Origin: Diploscapter coronatus
Taxonomy: Eukaryota; Nematoda; Chromadorea; Rhabditida; Rhabditidae
Length of the DNA: 64,000 nucleotides
NCBI GenBank assembly: GCA_964036155.1
Contig: OZ038423.1
Span: forward strand, 6,897,249-6,961,248
Reading direction: 5' to 3'
In this document: positions 37,201 to 50,400 of the stretch, one piece after another
Layout of the letters: each line of letters opens with the position of its first letter
Position numbering within the stretch: position 1 is the stretch's first letter
Notes under the pieces: generated by a model
What the model saw: only the letters and a program-made list of their open reading frames with translations
Told to the model about the DNA's origin: nothing
Database searches by the model: none
Program-made: the position numbers and the translations under genes

Positions 37201-38985
37201 GACAGCTGCAGAGTGCAAAGGAAGGGGTGGGAAGTGAGACAGAGATAAAGAGGGGAGGATGATAAACAACAGGGCGTGTGCAGATACATCACACAGGGAG
37301 CATGAATGAATAATCACAACATTCGAGTGAATTTGACGGGAACAATGAATGATGAAGTGAGGTTTGTGGGCAAGTGTATGGGAAAAATATCTCTGAGGTG
37401 AAGATCAATCGAAATCCATATTGAACAATGAAAATCAGGGATGATCTTTACTTAAATAGCTAAGACAAATTCATGGTAGAGATGGATTGCATTTCCAAGT
37501 AAAAATGAAACTTTCGATCCTTCGCATGTCAATAGAAAGGTGACCAAAATTTAGGAGGAATAAGTTTCGGAATATTTCTGACGAAGTTCAGCCTTTCGTT
37601 TAGTTATTTAACTGTGCCTGCATCTTCATTAAATTTGATTAACTATAATTAAAGAAAGAAAACCACGAAGTAAATAAACATATGTACAAAGGAGCTGTAT
37701 AGTCTGTGAGATGAATTTCTGTAAACAGGCTAGTATTTGGTCGAGGATGAGACATTGCATGTGGAATGCCGACGGAGTGAGAAATGAGTGAGAATCAAGG
37801 GAAAGGACTCATTTTGGCTGCTAAATAAATATCTCTAGCTGTGCTGAACAGGCCGATAGAGCTGCACATTCCCTCGCTCAAGGAGATGAGAAATTAGAAG
37901 ATGAAAGGAAGGGAATGCATTGAAAAGTACAGAATTTAGAGAATTAGGAATAGTGAAGAAGAGATGAGATAATGTGCAGAATGAGGAGAATTGAAGAATC
38001 AGAAGAGGGTGAAACTCTTTGATGGGCACACAGGCCAGCTGGAGAAGGGAATGGAATGGAAATAACGGCTGAGGACCAATGGCTAATACGAAACACAGAT
38101 CAGAAGAGGAATGAAATGAAAGGAAATGTATGGAATACTGACAGAAACAGATTGCAGAGAGCCATCTGCACGCAAAATTTGATATTTGGGAAATTTCAAT
38201 GATCTGCCAAATATGAATAGACAAACTGCGATATTAGAAAGAAGGATAATTGTGTGCAGAATTTATTACTTTTTCGTACGGGTTTAATTATACTCTAGGC
38301 TCATCAATAAAAATGCGATAGGCACTTTAGATGAGTGAAACTACGATTACTGCTCATGGAGATGTATAAATGCGAAGATATTTCATCACTGCAAAACACC
38401 AATTCTCAGTTTGAATAAGTTGATCGATCTTATAGGAAATATTTATTATTACAAGTAATTTTTCGTAGGTACTTGACTAAACAAAACAACAAAATAAATA
38501 CGAAAACTATGCTATAACATTCGTAAATATGTAAATAAAAAATTTCGACATTTTAATATCTGATATCTGCAAACTATCATGATCGATTATCCCGTTGAGT
38601 ATGTATAACAAGTTGCATCATAGAATTTTAAAATTGCACAATTTTTGAGTAAGAAAAAGAATCGTCGTCATAAAGTAAGAATTGCCTGAAGAAGAAAAAT
38701 ATGAAAATGAAAGAGCAAATTTTGACATTATTTGATTTTATTTTAGAAGAGAGATCGTTATAGTCAAGAGCCTCAGAAAACAATTCGAATTTTTGGCATA
38801 GAAAATGTAACATGAGATAGGGAGTTGATATTGCGGAAATTATTACTTTCCATTCATGACAAAGTAATCTAAGATTTGAAACAATATTTCACAAATCATT
38901 GATTAATAAATGAAAATCTACTTTGTCATGAATGAACATTATGCACAGACAAAATATTATTACCTTTACCTTGAAAAGAGTCAGA
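34226..38985. other. 4.8 kb intergenic region, + strand GA-rich
   Basis: It lies upstream of lamin and downstream of the sushi-repeat gene. GA-rich blocks (about 34500-35350, 36000-36600, 36750-37300, 37860-38120) create long pyrimidine-coded frames on the minus strand (S/F/L/P-rich), which I treat as artefacts. No real exon, repeat family or RNA gene was recognised. Confidence 0.55.
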
Positions 38986-41900
38986 CTACATAGTGATAGT
39001 GTTATCAATTCGATTGCTGCTGATAGAGGAAGTCGCGTCGCAGGAACCGAAGCCTGATTCTGGAAGCCAGCCTGTTCCTGAACATTGCAGAGTAGCTTGG
39101 CCTGTCACTGCATAACTGCAAGAGATTCTTGATATAAAATGCTTGAGGAACACAAATCTACCCCTCATCGCAATAGAGCAACGCTGTTGTGCCTTCTTCG
39201 AAATCTAATGATCGACCAGATTGAATGTATGTTATCTGGAGAAAAACTGATCCTCTTTGAGTCACTCAAGAAAATCTAACCCTTCCATTCATAGGCGGTG
39301 CCAAAGGCATGCAGACTCCAGGCATGGCTGGCTCACGGCTATTAATGCATTTGCCAAGAATTGGTCGGAATGACCCTTTGCTGCATGTAGAAAATGTCGC
39401 GCCCTAGCATTTACAAATTAAGAATTTGTTGTGAAAATTGCAAGTACCAAAGAAGAATAACCATTTCGACACCGAAGTGCTGCTGTTGTGCCCTCGGGGA
39501 ACATGTTATAAGTGGATTCATAGGAGAATGTTATCTGAAACAGAATTTTAGCTATTATTATGCAATACACGATAACGAAGATCAGCTTGAATGGAACTTT
39601 CATTACCTGTGAAATAGCTGTATGATGATGAATAAGTTGTCAAATTTTTTTTTAAATGCAGAAATCGTATAAATCAAACATTTCGTGAAACTTCGTCTAA
39701 TCCAAGAATAAAATAAAATGTAAAATCTGATTACCTCTCCATAAGAAGGCGCGACAGGCAACGGACATCCATCAGCAGGCTGTCTCTTCATCATGGCCAT
39801 CTTTGGCAGAGGAGCCCACAAGGCCTTCTTTTCTATCTTGTTCAACTTGATGCTATCATCAGATGTGATTATTGAATTTGGGTTTGGAGTGGAAGAAATT
39901 GACGGAGTATATGGATCGTCGCTGAATGGACAGGAGCCAAGACCTAAGTTAACGTTTAGATTTGCTGCAAAAAATATCGTGGAACCGGGCAAGAACGGGG
40001 CAATTATATACGGATTGTGAGTCACGCAATTTTCAAACTAGCTATAAATTCAATACTTGAATAGTTGATATGTCATCAAGGTGACTACCAAAGATATGCG
40101 GACTTGTATGAGTTAAAGTCGGGTGATTCCTTGTCACAATTGCTCGGCTTTCGAAAATAAATAACTGACCAGGGAAAGGACTCCATCCGCCCGAGGATTG
40201 ACAGGTCACTTTGGACAGTCCATCTGGTACAGCCCCATTGTCACAGGTCATCTTAGCAGCGGTGTGCTCTTCGTAGGGACCATCACCGGTCGCATTGTAG
40301 GTTATCTAATGTGAAGAATGAGGACAACTTTATTTTTTCGAAGAAAATGTTCTTCATCAAATAGTTCCTCATCATTCTATCCATTTATTTTTCGCTTCTT
40401 CGTCATGACGATGTCAATAAATTACCGTGGCTCCAGGTATTTTCGGAATGGCTTTGCAATTGCTAATTTTGAACGAAGCAGCCAACAAATTGCATGTTCC
40501 GAGTGCAGAAGGGCTCCATGCAGAATTCGTGCATATCGACGATGTTGTTCCTAAATTTTCAATAACTTCGTTGGAATTTCATTTTTACAAACCAGTAGCA
40601 AGATAATTAGGATTGCAAGCTATTGTGGCTATTGTGCCTGACGGATAGGGACCGGCGCTAGCTCCCTAAAATTACATTTTTCAAGGCATTTGTTAAATCT
40701 ACTAAGAAGTAAATTGAGTATACATATGACGAAGTCGCATCATAATAATGCTAACAAAATTCTATTCAAGCTTTTCATGATGCAAAGTTGTAACAAACTC
40801 AAATTCTCCGATTGAAAAAATAAAAAATCAGGGCTTACATTCGAATAGAGTATATTTCCATTGAAGATGAGTGGCATTCCAAAAGCACACGATCCACTGC
40901 CTAGATCTAGGAGAAGAATAGTCATTTTATTAATTATATTAGGTTGGTAAGAAAGTTATGTCAGATGCAATATTTTCTAGAGTTTACTTGAACACTTATC
41001 CAAATAACTTCCCAATGAAACATTGTTACTTTTTTCATTTTATCGTCATGGTAAAGTATATCCAGTCTAGCATCATTAAGCTTGCTTTTCAGTTTTGGGA
41101 AAATAAATTTGACAAAAAATGTATCAATCCATTATTTCGAAGAAATGATGCTAGTTTTCTCAGAATATCTCACCCGGTTGAACTCCATTAGAAGATGGAT
41201 TGCAAGTGGCTGTCAGAGGCGGACTCCACTGTCCAGAAATGCAACTGCTAGAGACTGTGCCTGACACGACGAAGTTTGCATTGCAAAGCACTGTCACTAC
41301 TGTTCCCTGAAATTATCGGTGGTTGTTGAAACATCATTTATTTTTCTTCTAGTAACACCGTAAGAATGCTTTTTCAACATGATAAATTAATATTTTCAAA
41401 TGGATAGGTTAGAAAGAAATCGGACTAAATAGTTATGGTTAGTAAAATTATAGAAAATCTCTTACAAAATCATATCTAATTTACCTGTGAATATGTGTTG
41501 AGGGTGGTCTGTGGCATGCTGTAGGTCAATTGCCCATTCAGAGGAGGCAGAGGGGCTGAGCACGAGCCTGTCGTCGTTCCTGTCCCAGTGCCTATTCCTG
41601 AATATTGCTAAGTAAGAAACTTTCTAATTCCTCAAAAAGACATATCTATGACAGGACTTTCTTGCAAGCCCAATATTTATCAACAAACAAACCTCCAGTT
41701 CCACTCTGAACGCAGGTGGCCAGCGTGCTTGGCTGCCAAACTCCATTCTGGCAAATTGCATAGTTCTGTCCTCCACTTATCGTATAGCCTGTATTGCAAT
41801 TCATCGAGACTATTGTTCCCTGGAAGTCGAAAACCAATTGAAAATTTTATTGACATGAGCTATATTGAGAGTTTCATGGAATATGTAAATGGACGGCAAG

Positions 41901-43674
41901 AAGGGATGAGAATTTTGAAGGCAGAAATTTAAATAAGCGTTCAAAATTACTTAAATTTCAACTTATTCCCGATCAGACCGGAGAGAAAGATCGTCAGAAA
42001 TCTCATGTAACCTATCCCTATAGTATCGTTTTCGCGGATTCGTATTTCTTTCAGGAAAATATTTTTGAAAATTGGCCACACATGGTAGCATCATAACTAT
42101 GATTTTAAAATACTTTTGTTGATCCACTAAAGATTAAGATAAAAATGATAAAGAAAAAGCGGTTACAGATATGTAGGTGCCGAATTGTGACAGGATCTGG
42201 TTGTAAGTGAGATGTCCGTTGAAGGGGGTCGACATGACTGGACATGCTCCCTGACCGGTTTGAGTACCTCCTGTTCCACTCGCTAAATGAGTGCAATTGA
42301 ATCATAGAGAGAAAGCTATCTTTCAATTCAATTTTTATCAAGGCTGCGTGAAATGCAAGAAAAAAATTTAAATTGCAGTTTAATGGATTTTATATGAAGT
42401 TTTGAACATATCGTGAGGTGATATAGCGCTATTCTTCAGAAAATATCTTAGCGAATAGCTGAGAAATATCAATTTAAAACCAAAACTGTATCATACTTTG
42501 ACATGTTCCAAGCGTCGGGGTCCAAATGCCATTTTGACATGTGGAAGTTGAAGAGCCAGAAACGATTGTTCCGGAATTGCAGATCAGGGTGGCTACTGAT
42601 GACTGAAACAAGTAATGATAATCATTACATAATTCGAACTCGACGGAAACGAAAGAAGAACAGACATGGCATTAATCCGCTTTAAAATGTGATACGACCA
42701 CAACAAAACTGGAAAAACGTGAGCCTTTTCGGTAGTACCAGTGACTCGTTTTTAGATACCATACTATTTTCTTGTGGTTGCACCTCGTTCTAAATGGGAT
42801 AAATACCACTATAGATCAAAATTGATAAAGTCCCAGCATTGAATGATCCACCAAGATTCTGAGAATTGCCTCAGCTTAATAACTTAATTAATCACACTAT
42901 AAGTTGAGTCTGAATCAAAGGTGTGCGGCGGAAATGGCTTGAAATTTTTGGAAAAGGAATGAAAATTACCCAAAAATAAGTGGAACTAAAATTTTCGTAC
43001 ACCCCTGGCCTGAAATCGTGTGGCGTAATCGATTAGTAAAATTCATTTAGAAGTAGATAAGGCAAGTTAATTACCGAAGGATATGAACCGATTCCGACTT
43101 GTGCCTGATTGTAGCTGATCTGTCCGTTGAATGGAGTGGCTATTCCCAGACAAGTTGTGCCTGTTCCCGTTCCGATGCCAGTACCTGAAAACTAGAAATG
43201 AGTTAATAGTTTCCCAGAAAAGTCCCTAAATTATCGTTCATTAATTTTTAAAAATTTTCCAATTAACTAAACTGAAATCTGTTAATGAGTAATGAATAAT
43301 TAGTCTAAAGATAGTAATGGATTTCATCATCTACAAGTGATCAACGAATTTATTCTTCTCTATTTACAGACTAATGCGAGTCGCATCAAATGTATTATGC
43401 AGTGATTGCGTCACTCAATCATTGCTCATTCATCACAACAATTGCAGTTCAACCTTGTGGGACGCATGTTCCGAGTTGAGCGGGCTGCCATCCTGCTTGC
43501 GTACAGCTTACTGACTGCGTGCCTGAGGCGGTATAGCCTGGGAAGCAGAACAGCTGGGCAGAAGTGCCGAAGGGGACGGTCTGCACGATGGAAGGGGTGT
43601 AGACGGCTTGGCCTGAGGAGACTTGGGATGCAAGAGCTCCGAGAGGAGCACAGCCGTTGCCAGTAGTGCCCACT
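38986..43674 (-). CDS. Sushi/CCP-repeat protein, 3' gene (5' end unresolved)
   Basis: Many small exons encode roughly seven sushi (complement control protein) modules. Exon pieces appear near 43445-43674, 43080-43190, 42490-42605, 42170-42285, 41690-41825, 41490-41605, 41173-41306, 40840-40910, 40590-40665, 40430-40550, 40170-40310, 39730-39960, 39470-39535, 39290-39390, 39160-39245 and 38986-39125; exact joins were not all checked. Modules show the C...C..GY...G....C....W.P.LGTC pattern, for example FGTSAQLFCFPGYTASG then AGWQPAQLGTC. Linkers are short and Gly/Thr-rich (GIGTGTGTT). CCP modules bind proteins at the cell surface or in extracellular matrix. The end is a Ser/Asn tail (SSISSNRIDNTITM), with no GPI signal or membrane helix. 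The first exon found starts at an acceptor with phase 1, so an upstream exon exists. This may be a separate gene or a continuation of the 44499 gene. Confidence 0.7.
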
Positions 43675-43706
43675 GAAATAACTACGCATTCATTCAGTTC
43701 ATTCAA

Positions 43707-44498
43707 CTACTATCAATGCAATTTTACTACACTGCAATAGCGTATAAAGTTTAAAACCATGCACAATAATTTGCGCACTTCGTTCGTCTATTCATGTTGA
43801 ATCAGTACACATGAAACTTGCAATGTACATTGATTGGTTCACAATAATCCTCCAGGACCCAATAAAAATGGACGAATGAAGGACGCCTAATATCATTAAT
43901 AATTTCAAACTTTCATTAGTCACTGTATGCTGAATCGTAAAGGAAACATCACGATGAAAGTATTATTTGGACTTCTCACAGAATGTTTTGCATCTTTACG
44001 ACTCACCAATGCTATTCTGCTGAGTTTTATTATCATTATCGTTATTTTAGTTTATGTTTGTTAGATGACGTTTCAAGTGAAATGTTTAGATTTAGGAAAG
44101 TTACTGATTACTGACAAGCCAAAATTACGATATTAGCTAAAGTCATATACAAAAATTAGGTAACTTCTTCTTAACGAACACAACTTCTACTTTAGGAAAC
44201 TTTATTTATTTGCAAATTTTCAGACATAATTTTTGTACGAGACCTTAGATAATACGATCTTTCTGAGAAGATTACGTGATATAAACTAGGATTACCGAAC
44301 ATGTCACCAGTTGGTCATCATCAGAATTTATAGGTCATTATTTTAATGCTGGGGAGTGTAGTAAAAAGAGATGCGGTTAATAGATACAAATGGTGATGAT
44401 GATCAACTGTTGACAAATATTGGAGACCATAAATTAGACAAATATCGCCATCCACTCAACAGTGCATCATTAAAATCATGTTCATGTTGGTGCTTGAA
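43707..44498. other. Spacer or intron between the two sushi-repeat blocks
   Basis: About 800 bp of AT-rich sequence. No signal-peptide exon for the 3' sushi gene was found on the minus strand. If the two blocks are one gene, this is an intron. Confidence 0.45.
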
Positions 44499-47400
44499 TC
44501 AGACCACACAATGGCTGAGGCCGTTTGAATCGGGTGACCAATCGCCTGCCTGACATACAGAAGTCGAAATGACCCCGTCTAATCTCCAGCCAGATTCACA
44601 GCTAACTGTTGCAGTGGTTCCCGCGGGGAATGGAGGCTGAGTTGTGGAGGGCTGATCGAATGGAGGGGAATAGCTGACTATGGAGTGATCGATGGAGAGA
44701 GTCTGGGTGCAGGAAGAGCCTGTGTCAGTCAGATTGGACGTGCCGTTGATGTAGTTGGTCTCGACTGGCTGTGTAGTCGAAGCCTGGTTTGGAATGAGCG
44801 GGGTAACAGAGCTGAGCCCATCGGCCGAGACTAACCCAGTCACTACCCCTACAATTCATTGCTTCACTATCATGCAAAGGGGTTCTGTCACCAAACAACT
44901 CCACTCTATATAATTTTGTCGTGCAATTCCATAATTTCGAGATTTTTATAACGATGAAAGATCTTTCAAACCTCCACCAGAGCAAGTTCCAAGCTGAGTC
45001 CACTGGCCGTTGTTGCAGGTTGCAGTTGGGCTTCCCTGCACGGAGCCTCCGCTAGGGCAACTGATCGTTACTGTTGTTCCTGAAAATTTCACATCAAGAT
45101 TAGAGTTGCATATTTTCAAATCCACGAGTGGCCGCATGAACGAGATAGCGTGTCTTACCGAGAGAAGAAAAGAGCACGTCTTCTTTCTATCTCTCAAAAG
45201 GATACTATGTTGTCCGTGCGGGAACTCGCGAGCTTTAAAGTTTACGAGTTTTATCAAAATGCATATTTCTAGCCAAGACTGGAATTAAAATTTTAAAGTG
45301 TTCGAAATTTCGAACCGATTTCTAACATTTTATTCTCTCAAAATCGAAATGTTGCACTGCTATGTTTATAAAGCATAAATTTCTGATACCTGAATTCCAT
45401 GGTCCTAGCGACGATCCTGATGAATAAGATGGGGTTGCTCCGAGGGGAATGGGCGGGGCGAAGATGCACTGTCCTGTGCCAGTACCCGTTCCTCCCGTAC
45501 AGGTGCCCATATTTGGACTCCAAATTGCACTGCCTCCCTGACTCATGCATGACGAAACGTAGCTTCCTGTATTTATATTTTCTAAGAATTCATCGACTTT
45601 CAATCCCCATGTGACAAAAATCCTAAGTCTAAAATCATTCTAACTAGAAAGTCACATAGGATATTAGTAAGACATATTAATTTTAATATAAATAAAAGTT
45701 GCAAAACGATTGACGATGAAGGTTAGATGAGGAAACTATTTCAATTGCAGAAACTCGTTGAAAATTCAGTCTATAAAGAGTCGATATTGCTGTCAAATAA
45801 TGTTTCCGTGGAACAGCGTCATTTTAAAATCAAATCTTGGTTTTTTTTACCTGAAGCTATTGCCCCATTCTGACATTGCAACGTGGCTACAGTTCCGACA
45901 GGGAATGGCCCGACAGTTTGCAAGTTGGAATAGGTGATTTGACCTGATTGCACAGCGGAGATGGCTTGGCATTGACCTGCAAAATTTTAAAATTCCTTTA
46001 CAGTAATTCAAGGACTAAGCTGACCATTAGTAGTTCCAGTACCAGTTCCGGTCTGAGTGCACATTCCCAAAGTAATAGGGGACCACAAGCCATTTAGACA
46101 TGTTGCAGTAGCTACCCCTGAATAGGTTTTCATTCGGAGAAATTGAAAAGACTATCAATTGGAAGTGTAGAGAGATTTGCAACACTGCGCAAATCAAAAT
46201 AGCGGATAATTCTCGATAAGTTTTGTTGCAAGTATTGTAATTCGCATAAGTAATAGCCACACACACACACACCTGGCAGTGTGTCTTTCTTACCTTGAAT
46301 CGACTGTCCAGAAGGACATTGTGCGGTTACGGTAGTTCCAGATGGGAATGGCCCAAATGGTCCGTTCGATGAATAGGCCATTGTAGCTCCAAGTGGGGCT
46401 GCCATCGCTGTGCATGATCCTGAAAACTCTATTCCTGATAAGAATGATAGCATTCTACATTTTATGTTGAACTTATGAATCATGCTCAAAATAGCACAAG
46501 AAATATTGACCATTTTACCGAGGAAAATAAGAATAAAAGTTAAGAAAGCATGTTGTCATACCTGTGCCCGTCCCAGTCCCCGTGCTGCTACAAGTTCCCA
46601 ATGTCGCTGGCGACCAGACACCACTTTGACAGATTGCTGAACTGCTGCCTAAAATAGAACTTTTATTTTAAGAAATTAGGAGCGGATCTAGGCAGAGCCT
46701 GCGCTCTCTATCTGGACGCTTTTTAAAACTGGCAACTTTTCTCACCTTGCACAGTTCCTCCATTCGTGCATTGTACCGTGACTTGCGTTCCCGAGGGAAA
46801 AGGTCCGAATTGTCCTCCTTGTGAGTAGACCAGATTAGCCCCTGCTGAAGCAATTTGCGCCATGCAATTGGCCCCTCCCGTTCCACCCAGGTTGCAAGTT
46901 CCCAACGGAGGGTTCCAGACCCCATTCGAACAGGTCGTAGTCCCAGAGCCGGATATCGAGTAGCCCACCTGGCAGGTCACTGTCGCTGTCGTTCCACTCT
47001 GCTTCGTCGGCTCAAATTTTTAACTGTCGTAATCTTGAAGCAAAGAAGATGAGAAAATTGGGAATAGAACATTTTGAAAAAGAAATATTTTGCACCAAAG
47101 AGTTAGATGAATTGATTTCGAGAATTTTCGAATTCACAACTCAACTCGTCTTCGTTGGATCTTCATGATCAAGAACTAGAGAATGAGTCTGCATGTATTT
47201 CCCTCATAAAATAAGGTAAAGATGTGGAGAATAGCATTTGAGACGTTCGTATCGCACCCATAACACTCATTTAAAAGAAGTATCTGGCAACAGGAAATGT
47301 TACTCTAAGAAATTCTGAACGTCAAATGATTTCACCAACCTCGAATGAACTTCCTTGAGAGTAGGTGACCTGCCCATTGAGAATGACGGGATTGGCGCAG

Positions 47401-50400
47401 GCAACTCCACTGCCACCTGCAGGGAAATCATTTGTGACTGTTGCATTCGCTGAATCGACACAGTTCGATAAGAAGAAAATGGGAGAGTGGAATTGCAAAT
47501 TATACGGGGGACTAATTGAAGTAGTGCGAAGTACACGACGATACAGGCCAATCACCAACCCGTTCAACTACCTATCAATTGCGCATTCAAGTGACATTTA
47601 GCTACAAATAACTTTATAGGAAAACGGAACATGTTAGTCAAACAAGCCTTCTATCCTGGAAGTTCTGATTTTAAGGGCAAGTTAATATTCATGATATTAT
47701 TATATTGTCAAATTTTGCTAGTTAGCATGATGACAGACAAATTAACTCGCCATAACTGTGTGAGTACGTGCAAAGTTCTAGTGAAAAATGTGAACTGTAT
47801 TAAACAGAAATAAAATGCAAAATTCATACCAGTTCCAGTTGATCCCTGATTGCAAGTCCCTAGAGTAGGTGGATTCCAGGCTGAATTGCTGCAAGTACTG
47901 CTCAAAGTGCCTGATGCTGTGTAGCCTGGGTTGCAAGTCAACGTTGCTACCGTGTTCGGTTGATGCACGGCTGAATTGGTTGTCAGAAAAGTAAAGCATG
48001 AAATTGCATACCAATGCTGTAAGGAGAGTAATTGATGTAGCCATTGAATGGAGAAGCTAGATCAGAGCAGGTGCCTGCTCCAGTAGTGATCGGACAAGTG
48101 CCTGAACCAAATATAGTAGTCATTGGTCAATTTGTACAATCAGAAATGTTCGATGGTAATCATAACATTCTAATTGATAAAAAGCTCACCCATCTGTGGC
48201 TGCCAAACGCCGTTAGTGCATATCGAGGAAACACTTCCTGTCGGTGCTGTGCCGATGTTGCACCTGGAAGGAGAAACGATTATGAAAGACAGAAGTTAGT
48301 CCGCGAAAAATGAACTTTGGAATGACAAATTCTTACATAAGGAAAGCTGTAGTTGCCGTGGGATACATATTTCCAGTTGGGGGGAGAGTGTACGATACCA
48401 TTCCGTTGGTGTTCGTGATTGGAGAGCATGAGCCGGCTGCCTAGAACAAACTATTAGATGAAGCAGGAAAAATTTCATTAGCGCAAGAAAATGCAAGCTG
48501 CAGCAAAATCTATCTAACGGCTGCCAGTTATCAGCATGTCAATCATTAAATGCTATTAGGTTTTGTTAGTTTCAGAAGAATTATTAGTCGCATGTTATTC
48601 TTTAACAGCAGTTCTTTAACAAACCTGTCTTTTGCTGCGTTCTGTCTAAAATTGTTCCAATTTCATTAGATCTGTTTACATTTTGGCTAGAAAGTTATGA
48701 AATTTTCTCACAATAGGAAAACACTGTCCGAGTGTCTTGGACCACCCAGTATTGGTGCATGTCGCAGAAACATCTCCTCGTACTCCATAATTTGGGTTGC
48801 ACGTAATTGTCACTGTGGAGCCGTGAGAGAAGGCAACAGTGCTGTTCGAGAACGAAAGCTGAAATTCTGTCATCACCAGAGAATTTTTAGTATTTTCTTT
48901 GAAAGAAACATACTAGTTTTCCATATATGATTTAGCAAAATCTAATTATGAAAATATGAAGACGTCAAAATTTTAGGTCGCGAGTACTTTTGTTCCAAGA
49001 ATCAGTACTATCATCTAAAGATTTGAAGCGAGTATTTTATGTCTCAAAAGTGAGTACTTTCGTCCAAAATGCTATTTCATTCTATTTCCCCTTTAATTTC
49101 CCAACCTAAATAAATAGATCACAGAATCAAGATTGTTTCCTTTTCTTGCATATGATTTCTTCAAATCTATCATTTCAAACAGCAACAAGCAAAATGAAAC
49201 TCACATATCCATTAGCAGGCTGTTGCAGTGGGGAGCAGTGGATTGTAAAGAGGGAAGTGCAGAAGGAGAGGGGCGGAGTCCACTCGCTCGAGTGGCAGGT
49301 GGATGTGGCTTGCGAGGTCAAAACGAAGCCGAGATTGCACATCACCGTGGCAGTTGTCGCTTCGGAATAACGGTCTGAAAATTAAGCGTAAGAAAACAAT
49401 AGTTGAAAAGGAGTGAACAACCTCCTTGAGACAGAGTCGAGTAGACAATGTTAGAATTGGGCGGTTTGATGGCTGCAGCACAAGTCTGAGGGGCATCAGA
49501 AGCAACGATCAAACTGGGATGCAGAGCTTCTGAAGGAGATGTTTTCGTTGAGTATTGGAAGCTTGAGCTATATAAACTGTCGATGGAAAGGAAAAACTTT
49601 AAGAAAATCTCGGAAGAAATAACGAAAGTCAGCGCCATTATCACAAAAATTAGAAACGAATTCAATTTTCGGGTATCAGCAGATTTGTAGCGCAATTGGG
49701 GGGAGTTGTAACGAAAAAGTGGAGTGAGTAGATTCGTAGCATATGCTATACACTTTTCATTTTAACTCACTACGAATATTCTCATTTATGTTACAATGTT
49801 CTCGCTTCCCATCTTGTTGCAAATCCACCTACACAGTTTTCGTCTGTATCATATCAATAACAAAGAGGAAAAAACGTCTTACTTGATTGGCTGACGCAAT
49901 AGCCGATTCCTTCGTTTGGATACCAGCCATTTTGAGTGCACATGAGAATACTCTGCCCTGCAGCCGCATAGCCAGGGCCACATTTGAGTGTGGCTGTCGC
50001 GCCCAGCTGATGCCCGTCCACTGGGGTCACTTCCTTCTCAGACAGGTCGGAGTAGATTATCTGAAAGTGGAATTTTAGTTTTCGAAAAAGTCTAAAGTAC
50101 AACTTGATAATATCACTATTAATGTCGGCACTAAAATTATTTACAAGTTTCAGAAACACATAACTTTAGAATATCACATTCTTGAAGTAAACCAAAAAGA
50201 AAAGTCGAGGGAAGAGAGAGATAGGATATATTTGAATTGCAATTTTTTTTACTTAAAAACAATAAATACCTCTGCATTGACAACCGAATCAATGCTCCTG
50301 CATTTCTCCACATGCTGCTTCTCCACTGGCTGATCTTTGGCGACAGCGAGTTGAGGCGATTCGTCTCCCCATCCAAAGCAGAGTGGCTGTTCTTCTCGAG

